A program made the position numbers and the translations under genes. Under the pieces are notes generated by a model. That model did not search any database. It worked only from the letters and a program-made list of their open reading frames with translations, and was not told the DNA's origin. From NCBI RefSeq assembly GCF_003865135.1, contig NZ_BHZC01000001.1, positions 1 to 64,000 of the forward strand: a stretch of DNA of 64,000 nucleotides. The letters are read 5' to 3'. This DNA comes from Streptomyces chrestomyceticus JCM 4735. Lineage in GTDB: Bacteria; Actinomycetota; Actinomycetes; Streptomycetales; Streptomycetaceae. Of the stretch, positions 18,552 to 26,817 are shown one piece after another (position 1 is the stretch's first letter; each line of letters opens with the position of its first letter).

Positions 18552-18857
18552 ATGACCGGCGAGCACCCCCGCACCCGCCTGCTGACAGTGATCCACTCTC
18601 CCACCCGCCTGGCGATCCTGGGGACGCTGCGGCACGTCGAGCAGATCAACTTTGCCGACCTGCAGCAGGCCCTCGACCTGTCAACCGCCGAACTATCACG
18701 GCAATTGGCTATCCTGGAGAAGGAAAGTCTGATCGAGATCGGCAAGTTCCGCGAGCGACGGCACCCGGTGACCCGAATCTGGTTCTCAGAATCAGGACGC
18801 CAACGGTTCGACGACTACCTCAACCAGCTACGCCAAGTCGTCCAGGCCAACCTTTGA
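18552..18857 (+). CDS. Winged-helix transcriptional regulator (ArsR/MarR-like)
   Basis: A 101-residue single-domain DNA-binding protein. 'HSPTRLAILGTLRHVEQINFA' opens the fold, and 'ALDLSTAELSRQLAILEKES' is the recognition helix region. 'VTRIWFSESGRQRFDDYLNQL' gives the wing and the dimerisation helix. A GGAGG box lies upstream inside the end of the previous gene. No metal-binding Cys pair is visible, so classical metal sensing by an ArsR protein is not supported. It probably regulates its own two-gene operon. Confidence 0.72.
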   Translation: MTGEHPRTRLLTVIHSPTRLAILGTLRHVEQINFADLQQALDLSTAELSRQLAILEKESLIEIGKFRERRHPVTRIWFSESGRQRFDDYLNQLRQVVQANL

Positions 18858-18860
18858 TGA

Positions 18861-18906
18861 CGCCGATGCGGGCCCCCTGCCCATGGGCAGGGGGCCCGCA
18901 TCGGCG
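18861..18906. terminator. 46-bp perfect palindrome, probable bidirectional terminator
   Basis: Bases 18861-18906 equal their own reverse complement, with a central CCATGG. Each arm begins CGCCGATGCGGGCCCCCTGC. It lies between two converging genes (stops at 18857 and 18918). There is no T-tract, which is common for actinomycete terminators. Confidence 0.8.
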
Positions 18907-18917
18907 CGGATGTACGA

Positions 18918-19478
18918 TCACCCCTGCCAGATACATATGATGGCCGAGGCGGCAAGAGTCGCCGCCATACCGGCGACGCCCCCCTTGACGGCGATCTTGA
19001 TGCCCCGCTTGGCCGCTTCCTTGGTGATCAGCCTCGCCGCATCTGCCCATTTCTTGTTCTTGAGCTTGTCCACGATGGCGTTCGTAGCGCTACCGAGGCC
19101 GCCCGCGCCTACAGCGTTCAGGAGACATGAGGTGTAACTACGCTTCTGCCGACCGGAGTTTTCCTTGTTGAACTCCGCGGTAAGCGCGTCGGCAAACTCG
19201 GCACCGAACTGGGCACGCGTCTTCGCGTAATCAAACTTGCCGTCTGAGCCGAGGATCTCACCCTCGACGATCGCCTGGAGGTACCGCGCCAGCTCGTCGA
19301 TCTGCTCAGGAGTGGCGTCGCCCGCCTCGGACATGCCGGCACCGTGGGCGGAGGCTCCGGCCTCTACGGGGCGAGCGTCCCCGGCAGCAGCAGCGTAGGC
19401 ACTGCCGATGCCGGTGAGCCCGACGGCTGCGACACAGACAGCGGATATGACGGAGAGGCGCAGGCTTTTCTGTTTCAT
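18918..19478 (-). CDS. Secreted protein, unknown, with Gly/Ala-rich hydrophobic C-terminus
   Basis: The start is the ATG at 19478, behind an AAGAGGA box; 186 residues. The N-terminus 'MKQKSLRLSVISAVCVAAVG' with a later 'AYA' is a typical Sec signal peptide, cleaved near residue 31. The mature part has an acidic helical region ('ATPEQIDELARYLQAIVEGE'), a basic middle with one Cys, and a C-terminus of alternating basic and hydrophobic blocks ('AAKRGIKIAVKGGVAGMAAT') with a second Cys three residues from the end. The two Cys could form a disulphide. The layout resembles secreted pore-forming or bacteriocin-like peptides, but I recognise no family. Confidence 0.6.
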   Translation of the reverse strand: MKQKSLRLSVISAVCVAAVGLTGIGSAYAAAAGDARPVEAGASAHGAGMSEAGDATPEQIDELARYLQAIVEGEILGSDGKFDYAKTRAQFGAEFADALTAEFNKENSGRQKRSYTSCLLNAVGAGGLGSATNAIVDKLKNKKWADAARLITKEAAKRGIKIAVKGGVAGMAATLAASAIICIWQG

Positions 19479-19777
19479 GGACCATTTTCCTCTTGTGCGG
19501 GGAGGCATCAGACGCGAAGCCCGCAGCGGCATGGGCTTTCCGTCTGCTGCTGGAATCCTCGTTAATCCCAAGGCCCAGGTGATCATTGGGTGGGTCGTCC
19601 GCTCCAGGGCCGTACAGTCCAGCGTCATGGGACCAAAGTCCAGTACTTTCGACCCCTTCATGCGGTGCGCAGCGTTTGTCCGTAGCCCGGTCCTTACGAC
19701 CTGGGAAACAATGGGTGGGGCCGAGAGAGGGCCACCGTCATCCAGTCTGGTCACCCGGCCCTGCTTATGCTTCCGGC

Positions 19778-19891
19778 ATGACGGACATTCAGGAATGGAA
19801 AGACCGCAAGGTCGCCATGCGGGCCTGCTCTGCCGGGGCCCGCAGTACCGGTCTCGAGGGCGCGCTGCGCGCCCTGCTGCGGGCGAGGTGA
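19778..19891 (+). CDS. Possible 37-residue leader gene
   Basis: A short frame from ATG 19778 to TGA 19889-19891, ending 5 bases before the next start. The product is basic and Ala-rich ('MTDIQEWKDRKVAMRACSAG') and matches nothing I know. Upstream 'TTATGCT' could be a -10 element. It may be a real small gene coupled to the membrane protein, or chance. Confidence 0.35.
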   Translation: MTDIQEWKDRKVAMRACSAGARSTGLEGALRALLRAR

Positions 19892-19896
19892 GCTCT

Positions 19897-20268
19897 ATGG
19901 CCGCGAAGAAGGGGCTGTCCTGGTGCTTCGCCGTCGCGGTGGGCGTCATGGCGGTGAGCGTCGTCGTTGACTGGGGCCGGGGTGAGGGTCTGGACTGGGC
20001 CGTGGTGGCTTTCCTGCTGATGGTGGGACCTCACGTGGTGGGCGAGGTGCTGCGGGCGTATGGGAGAGACCGCGCGGCGGCCCGGGCTGACGCCGTCTCG
20101 AACTGGCTGGTGCTCCCCGCCTGCGCCGTTCTGTGTATGGGCCTGATCATCGGCTGGACCCGAGGCAAGGGCACACCATGGCTCCCGTTCACGGCAGCGG
20201 TGCTGATCTCGCTCGGCGCGGCGATGATGGGCGTGGCAGCCCTGCGCAGGCGCCGCGCGGCGGCCTGA
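19897..20268 (+). CDS. Small membrane protein, unknown
   Basis: ATG 19897 behind an AGGTGAG box gives 123 residues with four hydrophobic helices: 'GLSWCFAVAVGVMAVSVVVD', 'WAVVAFLLMVGPHVVGEVL', 'LVLPACAVLCMGLIIGW' and 'FTAAVLISLGAAMMGVAAL'. The C-terminus is basic ('RRRRAAA'). The upstream frame is open but contains no plausible coding sequence. No family is recognised. Confidence 0.6.
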   Translation: MAAKKGLSWCFAVAVGVMAVSVVVDWGRGEGLDWAVVAFLLMVGPHVVGEVLRAYGRDRAAARADAVSNWLVLPACAVLCMGLIIGWTRGKGTPWLPFTAAVLISLGAAMMGVAALRRRRAAA

Positions 20269-20376
20269 GCCGCCCGCAACCGGAAATCCTGGGCCCCGCC
20301 CTTCAGTCGGAGTGCAAAGTTGACGAGGCTGGCGGCCGGGCCGTGACATGACGGTGGCCGTGCGGGTTCTCGAGGT

Positions 20377-20568
20377 GTGAACTACGAGCTACTCCGCACG
20401 ACTTTGTCCCATCCTGCCTTCACCGGCATCTCCCGCCAACGCTTCGGCAAGTTGCTCGAAGAACTTTCGCCGCGCTGGGAGGCGGCCCGTGAGTCCGCGC
20501 TCGCCGAGCGGCGGGGACTCGCCACAGCTCGGTCCTGCTACAAGTGTCTCCAACGCCTCACCATGTAG
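20377..20568 (+). pseudogene. IS5-like transposase, N-terminal fragment
   Basis: About 63 residues from GTG 20377. 'LSHPAFTGISRQRFGKLLEEL' and 'ALAERRG' match the helical N-terminus seen in some actinomycete IS5-type transposases; the rest of the enzyme is missing. The following bases to 20739 contain no gene. A repeat of 'GTAGGACACTGTCTTACGAG' type just after it may be an element end. Confidence 0.45.
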
Positions 20569-20739
20569 GACACTGTCTTACGAGTTGGTGCGTGATAGCG
20601 GGTGGGCATGCTCTGCTGGCCGGCAGTTCCACCCATCGGGTCCGGTCGCCCTCGGGCGTCACCGTCGCATTCCGCACAGCCCACTCCCTGTTCCTGTGTT
20701 CGAATCGGGATGATCATAAGGCCACTCCGTTGGCGGGCG

Positions 20740-23238
20740 TCAGCCGCGGGCGTCCACCACCGTCCGCAGCTTGCCGGTGGTCGGCGTGCGCGCGAAGCCG
20801 GCGCTGTCCACCGCTTCCACCGCGACGTCGAGCAGCCGCTCGTCCGCCGCGGTGCGCAGCTCCGGGTAGCCGGCCAGGAGCGCGTCCCGCAGGTGGTCGA
20901 TGCCGGTGCCGGTGTGCTCCACGCGGACGGTGAGGCGTTCGCGCGGGCCGTCGGCGGACAGCAGGAGCTGGAGCTCCCCGCTGTAGCCGGTCTCCTCCGC
21001 GAGGGTGACGAAGCGGCGGTAGTTGAGGAAGTAGGTCGCCACGCGCATCACGTCGCCGGTGCGGCCCAGGAGTTCGAAGCGCGGGGCCCGGCTGCCGCAG
21101 GGGCAGGGGCCGGGGACGGCGCGGCCGAGGTCACCGATGACGTAGCGGTCGAGCTTCTGACCGCGGCGGGCGCGGGTGGTGAAGACGAGGCGGCCGGTCT
21201 CGCCCGGGGGCACCGGGCGGTCGGCGTCGACGCCGACGATCTCCAGGGTGTGCAGGTCGGCGTGGAGGTGGTGGACACTGCCCTCGCTCTCCACGCACTG
21301 GTAGCCGAGCGGGCCGAGGTCGGTGCTGCCGTAGGTGATGGAGCGGACGGTCTCGATGCTGAAGGTCTCGGCCAGGACGCGGCGCTGTTCGGCGGTGAAG
21401 TGCTCGCCCCCGTAGAAGATCTTGCGGATGCCACCGTACGAGCGCAGCAGGTTGGCCTGGTCGTGCAGGAGCTGCCACAGGTAGGAGGGCATGCCGAAGA
21501 GGGTGTCGGCCTCGTGGGCGATCAGTGTCTCGGCGGTGGCCCGGTGGTCGGGGCCGGCGGTCATCGGCAGCTGGACGCCGCCGAGCCGCTCCAGGATGGA
21601 GAAGAAGCTGATGAACCCGCCGTACATGTCGCCGCAGTAGAAGAGGTTGGCGGTGCGGTCGCGGGCCGGGTCGTAGCCGGCGGCGAGCAGGCCGCGGGCG
21701 GCGGCGTGCATCTGGGTGTCGTAGTCGTCATAGGTGAAGAGGGAGAGGGCGGGGCTGCCGGTGCTACCGCCGCTGCGGAAGTACAGCTCGGCGTCGGCCC
21801 GGCCGACCTCGCGGTTGCGTTCCTGGACGGCGGCCTTGTCCAACAGCGGCCCGGCGGGCGGCGGGACGTCGACCGGGCGGATCAGGTCGTCGAGGCAGGC
21901 GGTGGTGGCGAAACGCTCGTCGGCCCGGACGGCCACGCGGCGGCTGTAGCGCTGGAGGGCGTAGACGCCGTCGTGGGGCTCGCCGGGGTAGCTGCCCAGC
22001 ATGTCGCCGACCGGGGTGACCCGGGTGACACCGGCTGCCAGGACGGTGCGGGCGAGTTCCGCGACGTCCGCGCGGCTGCCTGCGATACCGGCCGTCTGCA
22101 GGTAGCGGCGCATGGGCCGCAGGGTGGCGATCAGGTGCTTGCGGGGCAGCGGCTTGACCCAGATGCTGCGGTGCAGCGGGGAGGCGGTGAGCGCGGGCCG
22201 GGTGTCGGCCATGACGCGCCAGGAGCCGTCGGGGGCGGCGTGGACGCGGGTCAGACCGAGGTGCTCCTCCAGGCGGGCGAACAGCTCGGTGGTGGTGATC
22301 TCGGCCTCCTCGGCCGGGCCGAGCTCCTCGCCCCGGGGCGCGGGCGGCACGGCGGCCAGGGCGCCGGCCAGGCGCTCGGCGAAGGCGAAGACCTCGTCGA
22401 CGTCCTCGGTGTCGAGGTAGACGACCTGCGGGCTGGAACACGCCTGCTGCTCGCGCAGGCACACGTCCGCCGCGAGGGCGCGCAGCGTGGCCCCGTCGTG
22501 CCAGGCGTCCGAGGCGAGGTAGGCGAAGGAGATCCGGTGGCCCCACTCCACCAGGCGGCAGCCGGGCGGGACGTGGGCGGCGACACCCTCGACGGCGGCC
22601 TCGCCGCCCCACACCGCGACCGCGTCGGCGGGCGCGCACATCAGACGCAGCCACTCCTGGCGGGAGGAGGGGAAACGCAGTACGACGACGCGCTCGGCGA
22701 CGGCCCCGGTGAGGTCGAACGCGGCGAGTTCGGCGAGCAGGTGCTGGGCGAGGAGGGTGTCGGCGCTGCTGGTCTTGAGGACGTTGATGTTCCCGGCGAG
22801 CAGTCCCTCGACAATGCTGAGCGGTGCGACGGTGGCGGCGTTGCCGGGGGCGATGTGGGCGACCATGCCGACGGGCGCCCACGCCTCGTAGACGGTCTCC
22901 TTGGCGTCGGGCCGGCCCAGCCGCTCGGGGGTGGCTCCGCCGAGCTCGCGGCGGAGCTTGCGGGTCAGTTCGGGGCGGCTGAGGAAGGCGGCGAGTTCGG
23001 TGAGGAGCGAGGCGTCCTCGTCGTCGGGCAGATGGGCGGCCAGGCGGGCGGTCACCGGGTGCGCGGGGTCGCGCAGGGCGGTGGCCAGCCGGTCGCAGGC
23101 GGCCAGCACGGTCTCGGTATCCAGGGGGGCGGCCAGCGCGGCCTCGACGGCGGCGGGCAGGCCGGCCAGTCGGCGGGCCGCCTCGTCGTCGTCGACGAAG
23201 GCGCCCTGCCAGTAGTGCTGGTGGTTCGTCTCGGTCAC
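20740..23238 (-). CDS. LuxC-type acyl reductase fused to a PaaK-like adenylating domain
   Basis: An 832-residue fusion starting at GTG 23238. Residues about 1-400 resemble LuxC, the NADPH-dependent reductase that turns acyl thioesters into aldehydes. 'PVGMVAHIAPGNAATVAPLS' and the catalytic Cys motif 'QQACSSPQ' near residue 266 are visible. Residues about 430-832 form an ANL-superfamily ligase of phenylacetate-CoA ligase type: P-loop-like 'RSGGSTGSPALS', 'IFYGGEHFT', 'TYGSTDLGPLGYQ', a zinc-like 'PCPCGS', then 'GRTGDVMRV'. One chain may thus activate and reduce its substrate. The start overlaps the luxE-like stop by 4 bp, and this is the last gene of the five-gene operon. The substrate is unknown, and no carrier protein is encoded nearby. 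Confidence 0.82.
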   Translation of the reverse strand: MTETNHQHYWQGAFVDDDEAARRLAGLPAAVEAALAAPLDTETVLAACDRLATALRDPAHPVTARLAAHLPDDEDASLLTELAAFLSRPELTRKLRRELGGATPERLGRPDAKETVYEAWAPVGMVAHIAPGNAATVAPLSIVEGLLAGNINVLKTSSADTLLAQHLLAELAAFDLTGAVAERVVVLRFPSSRQEWLRLMCAPADAVAVWGGEAAVEGVAAHVPPGCRLVEWGHRISFAYLASDAWHDGATLRALAADVCLREQQACSSPQVVYLDTEDVDEVFAFAERLAGALAAVPPAPRGEELGPAEEAEITTTELFARLEEHLGLTRVHAAPDGSWRVMADTRPALTASPLHRSIWVKPLPRKHLIATLRPMRRYLQTAGIAGSRADVAELARTVLAAGVTRVTPVGDMLGSYPGEPHDGVYALQRYSRRVAVRADERFATTACLDDLIRPVDVPPPAGPLLDKAAVQERNREVGRADAELYFRSGGSTGSPALSLFTYDDYDTQMHAAARGLLAAGYDPARDRTANLFYCGDMYGGFISFFSILERLGGVQLPMTAGPDHRATAETLIAHEADTLFGMPSYLWQLLHDQANLLRSYGGIRKIFYGGEHFTAEQRRVLAETFSIETVRSITYGSTDLGPLGYQCVESEGSVHHLHADLHTLEIVGVDADRPVPPGETGRLVFTTRARRGQKLDRYVIGDLGRAVPGPCPCGSRAPRFELLGRTGDVMRVATYFLNYRRFVTLAEETGYSGELQLLLSADGPRERLTVRVEHTGTGIDHLRDALLAGYPELRTAADERLLDVAVEAVDSAGFARTPTTGKLRTVVDARG

Positions 23239-24389
23239 GACATTCCCTTCATCAGTTCGGAGGCGGCCACGGCACAGCTGCGGTTGCGGCTCACGCCGGC
23301 GCGGCCGTGCACGGTGAACCAGGGGGTGTTCAGCTCGCAGCCGCACTCCTCGCCCGGGTGGAGGGAGGCCAGGTCGCCCATGAGGACGCTCTGCGCCGGT
23401 ACGGAGGTGATGTACGGCGAGACGAGGTGCAGATAGCCCCGCTCGCCGTACGGCAGCGGCTCCAGGGTGCGCGTGGAGCGGATGGCGACGCGCGACCAGA
23501 CGGGGGCGTGCAGCCGGTGGTGGTCGCACTCGATGTACGGGATGCAGTGCTCAACGGAGCCGAAGGTGTCGCGGATCCGCTCCGGGGGGATGCCCAGCTG
23601 CTCGGTGATCCGGGCGTACAGCTCGTCCTTGCCGATCTGCCGGTCGGCGTTGCCCTTCCAGCCGCCGCCGAGGATCACCAGGGAGTCCTCGGACAGGCGC
23701 AGGGGCGGCAGGCCCATGGCGCGCATCCGCTCCAGGGTGAACCAGAGGAAGGCGGGGAAGCCCAGGATGCGCACGGGCGCGTCGTCCCGCTCGTAGCGGC
23801 GCAGCGCCTCGACGCAGCCGAAGGGGTCGAACTCGTGGCCACCGCCGGTGTTCCGCAGGGCGTACGCGACCTGCCGGGCGGGGGCGAAGTCGCACAGGTA
23901 GTTGTCGGTGAAGGAGGTGCCCAGCTTGAGGTCGCGGACCGGCTCGTAGCTGTAGAGGAGATAGTTGACCTCCTGGCCGGGGGTGATCCAGCCGTTGTGG
24001 TCGAAGATGCGGGCGACCATGCGCTGGGCGGAGCGGATGGTCCAGGTGTCGAAGAACATCTGCGACTTCTGGCCGGTCGTGCCGGAGGAGGTCAGGTGCA
24101 GGTCGACGGCGTCGCGCGGGATGGAGAGCAGCTCGTGCCGCTTGAAGAGGCTCGCGTGCACGAGCGGGGCGCGGTAGGGGGCGCCGGCGTCGGTGCCGGT
24201 GCTCTCGTACAGCGAGCGGAAGAACGGGGAACGGTCGGCGTGCCAGGCGTTGATCTCGGCCATGGCGGCGGCGAACAGCTCGTCCTCGGCGGGGCCGGTA
24301 GCGTAGGGGGCGGTCAGATCGCACAGCTCCTGCACCCGGGGCAGCAGCCCGGGGTCCGGCACGGCGATCGGGGCCAGGTGGCTGTTCAT
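23235..24389 (-). CDS. LuxE-type acyl-protein synthetase
   Basis: 384 residues, ATG 24389 overlapping the upstream stop by ATGA. LuxE activates a fatty acid as acyl-AMP and holds it on a Cys before passing it to LuxC. The ATP-binding loop is 'LTSSGTTGQKSQMFFD', followed by 'RILGFPAFLWFTLERM', 'LVILGGGWKG' and 'TFGSVEHCIPY'. A Cys near the C-terminus in 'SRNRSCAVAASEL' fits the position of the acyl-accepting Cys of LuxE. Its position directly before the LuxC fusion supports an acid-to-aldehyde step. Which acid is used cannot be read from the sequence. Confidence 0.82.
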   Translation of the reverse strand: MNSHLAPIAVPDPGLLPRVQELCDLTAPYATGPAEDELFAAAMAEINAWHADRSPFFRSLYESTGTDAGAPYRAPLVHASLFKRHELLSIPRDAVDLHLTSSGTTGQKSQMFFDTWTIRSAQRMVARIFDHNGWITPGQEVNYLLYSYEPVRDLKLGTSFTDNYLCDFAPARQVAYALRNTGGGHEFDPFGCVEALRRYERDDAPVRILGFPAFLWFTLERMRAMGLPPLRLSEDSLVILGGGWKGNADRQIGKDELYARITEQLGIPPERIRDTFGSVEHCIPYIECDHHRLHAPVWSRVAIRSTRTLEPLPYGERGYLHLVSPYITSVPAQSVLMGDLASLHPGEECGCELNTPWFTVHGRAGVSRNRSCAVAASELMKGMS

Positions 24390-25522
24390 GAGGCAACCTC
24401 GAGGGTGGGCAGATAGGTCGACGCCCAGGCCGACGCGTAGGAGTCCAGATAGGGCTGTAGCGGCCCGTCGACGACGACGCCGCGGAAGTCGATCTGTTCG
24501 TTGGTGTGGGTCATCACGGCGTAGTCGTGGAAGCCGTAGCCCTCGGCCCGCATGGCCGGGTAGAGGGCGCTGGGGATGAAGCCCTGGGCGAGGAAGGCGG
24601 AGAGCAGGTCGTGCCGGTCCAGGGGCACCAGGGCCTCGACGTAGCCGGCGCCGGCCCGGGTGAGGGTGCGCGTAATGGGCTCCAGCCAGGCCGCTGCCGC
24701 GGCGGGCCCGGGGTGGGCGGCGATCAGCGCGCAGTAGCTGCCGGTGCGGTTGACGTAGGCGTAGACCTCGAAGTGGCCGTCGTCGGGCATCAGCAGCACA
24801 TTGGGCGTGTGCAGGGGGCAGAACCAGCCGTCGGCGTCGGGGAAGCGCTCGCGGAAGCGGCGGCGGACGAACGCCGGTGCCTCGATCGTCTCCAACCGTC
24901 CCGCGGCGGGCCGTTCGGGGGCGGGAAGCGGGGCGGTGGCCCGGGTGTCGGCGTAGCTGACGCCCAGGCTCTGTTCGACGGCGCGCAGCAGCGGCGTCAG
25001 CGGTGCGGGGACCTCGGGCACGGGGACGCGGCGGTCCAGCACCCCTGAGGAGTGACGCGCGTAGAGCGCAAGGCTCTCGCGGCGGCTGAGGTCGACGGCG
25101 TTGGGCAGGATGCCCAGGGCGCGGAAGCCGTTGCGGGCGACGACGCGCTGGGGACCGGCGCTGACGGTGCGGACGGTGGCGTAGACGGAGTCGAGGAGGC
25201 CCGTGCCGATGGTGCGTTCGCACAGTGCCTCGGTCAGCGCTCCGGCGAGTCCGCCGGTGCGGTGTTCCGGGTGCACGGCCAGGCCTTCGAGCCGGCCGAT
25301 GCGGCTGACGAGCTCGCCGTGGACGGCGGCAGATCCGACGAGGGCGCCGGTGCCCGGCCGACGGGCGACCAGCCAGTGGGTGTGCGGGTCCTGGATGAGC
25401 CGGGCCATCTCGGCGGGGTCGGTGCCGAGTCCGGCGGGGTAGTGCGGTCCGTAGACCGCGTAGTACAGCTGGCGCAGATCAGCGATGTCGGCGGGGGTGG
25501 CCGCCTGGAGCTCGGGGGTCAT
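24386..25522 (-). CDS. GNAT-family acyltransferase, probably two-domain
   Basis: 378 residues from ATG 25522, with 4-bp overlaps at both ends. The first half is a clear GNAT fold: 'LVARRPGTGALVGSAAVHGE', then 'EGLAVHPEHRTGGLAGALTE' containing the acetyl-CoA-binding R-x-x-G-x-A type loop, then 'VVARNGFRALGIL'. The second half has beta-strand/helix alternation ending 'FLAQGFIPSALYPAM', which could be a second, degenerate GNAT domain. In this operon it could acylate the product or transfer the activated acyl group from LuxE or PaaK-like partners; that is inference. Confidence 0.75.
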   Translation of the reverse strand: MTPELQAATPADIADLRQLYYAVYGPHYPAGLGTDPAEMARLIQDPHTHWLVARRPGTGALVGSAAVHGELVSRIGRLEGLAVHPEHRTGGLAGALTEALCERTIGTGLLDSVYATVRTVSAGPQRVVARNGFRALGILPNAVDLSRRESLALYARHSSGVLDRRVPVPEVPAPLTPLLRAVEQSLGVSYADTRATAPLPAPERPAAGRLETIEAPAFVRRRFRERFPDADGWFCPLHTPNVLLMPDDGHFEVYAYVNRTGSYCALIAAHPGPAAAAAWLEPITRTLTRAGAGYVEALVPLDRHDLLSAFLAQGFIPSALYPAMRAEGYGFHDYAVMTHTNEQIDFRGVVVDGPLQPYLDSYASAWASTYLPTLEVAS

Positions 25523-26817
25523 CGCTCGCTTCCGACGGGGACGGTTTCGGGAAGGGGTGCGGGGTCGGCGGGTCCGGGCGTGCGCTCGCGCAGCAGGGTG
25601 AGGACGCAGGCCGCGGGCAGCAGGCCGGCCGCCTGGATCAGGCACAGCGCCCGGACGGGCAGCTGGTCGCCGAGCAGTCCGAAGAGCAGGGAGGCCAGTG
25701 GGAAGGTCGCGCCGAGCCCGGCCTGCATGACGGCGAAGAAGCCGGGCTTGTCGGCCGCGGGGACCAGCCGCTGGAAGAGGGCCACGAAGCGGACGCCGAT
25801 GACGCCCACGCACCAGCCGGCCACGACGAGGGAGCCGGCGAAGACCAGCCGTCCGGTCAGCAGACCAGGCAGGGCCAGGGCGAGCGACATCAGTGCCAGG
25901 CAGTACGAGCCGAGGACGGTCGGTCGTCCGGGTACGCGCGCTCCGGTGAAGGAGCCGATCAGTGTGCCGGTGCCCAGGGACGCCTCCAGCAGGGCGACGG
26001 TCGAGCCGTCGTCGTGGAGCACGGACCGGGTGTAGAGCGGGATGACGACGAAGACGGCGGTGGTGAAGAGGTTCGCGGCCGTGAAGCAGAGCAGGATCTT
26101 GCGGACGAAGGGCAGACCGGACAGGATCCGGCGCAGTGTCCGCCCTCCGGTCCCGGCGGCGTCGTCCGCCGTGGCAGCCCCGGGTGTGGCGGCCGGGCGG
26201 AAACGCACCGCCGTCAGCAGCAGCGCGGCCGTCAGATAGGCCGCCGCGCAGCCCACCGCGAGGCCCGCGACGCCGGCCCCGTCGGCGATCAGGGCGCCGA
26301 GCAGGGCGCCGCCGAGGCTCGCCAGGGACTGGGTGGAGAGTTCGAAGCCGGTGGCGGCCTCGATGTCCTCGCCGTCGACGAGTTCCGGCACGGAGGTGGT
26401 CAGACAGGGGTCGAAGAAGGCCTGGCAGGCGGCCAGGGCCAGGGTCGCGGCGTAGGCCGCCGCGAGCGGGAGTTCGGTCGCGTACGCCCAGCCGGCCAGC
26501 GCGGCCGCGGCCAGCCCGGCGGTGCCGGCCGCCGCGCGCAGCAGCAAGCGGTGGGAGCAGCGGGCCACGGCCCGGGCGACGACGGGGGCGAGGGCGACGG
26601 CGGGCAGGGTACTGACCGCCATGAACAGCCCGGAGGCGAGGCCGCGGCCGCCGCCGACGGCGTAGGCGACCAGCCACCAGGCCACGCCCACCTGGAACAT
26701 GCGCACCGCGGCTTGGGTCAGGACCTGGGCCAGCCAGACGGCGCCGAAGGTGCGGTTGCGCAGGACGAGCGGCAGCCGGCGGCTGGTGGGCGCGCCGGAG
26801 GGGTCGGGGGTGCTCAC
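25519..26817 (-). CDS. MFS transporter
   Basis: 432 residues from GTG 26817. There are about 12 hydrophobic helices, starting 'FGAVWLAQVLTQAAVRMFQV'. A hydrophilic central loop near residue 200 contains 'AATPGAATADDAAGTGG'. The layout fits MFS exporters of the DHA/enterobactin-exporter type. It is embedded in the biosynthetic operon by 4-bp overlaps, so export of the pathway product is the likely role. Confidence 0.82.
   Translation of the reverse strand: MSTPDPSGAPTSRRLPLVLRNRTFGAVWLAQVLTQAAVRMFQVGVAWWLVAYAVGGGRGLASGLFMAVSTLPAVALAPVVARAVARCSHRLLLRAAAGTAGLAAAALAGWAYATELPLAAAYAATLALAACQAFFDPCLTTSVPELVDGEDIEAATGFELSTQSLASLGGALLGALIADGAGVAGLAVGCAAAYLTAALLLTAVRFRPAATPGAATADDAAGTGGRTLRRILSGLPFVRKILLCFTAANLFTTAVFVVIPLYTRSVLHDDGSTVALLEASLGTGTLIGSFTGARVPGRPTVLGSYCLALMSLALALPGLLTGRLVFAGSLVVAGWCVGVIGVRFVALFQRLVPAADKPGFFAVMQAGLGATFPLASLLFGLLGDQLPVRALCLIQAAGLLPAACVLTLLRERTPGPADPAPLPETVPVGSER

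Noticed and set aside
20690..20735. tRNA-like GTTCGAATC before the LuxC operon end
   Set aside because: The flanking bases do not form a T-stem or an acceptor stem, and no D or anticodon arm can be drawn.
20602..23436. Very long plus-strand frame opposite the LuxC fusion
   Set aside because: It is Val/Gly/Ala/Glu-rich shadow sequence produced by the high third-position GC of the true minus-strand genes.
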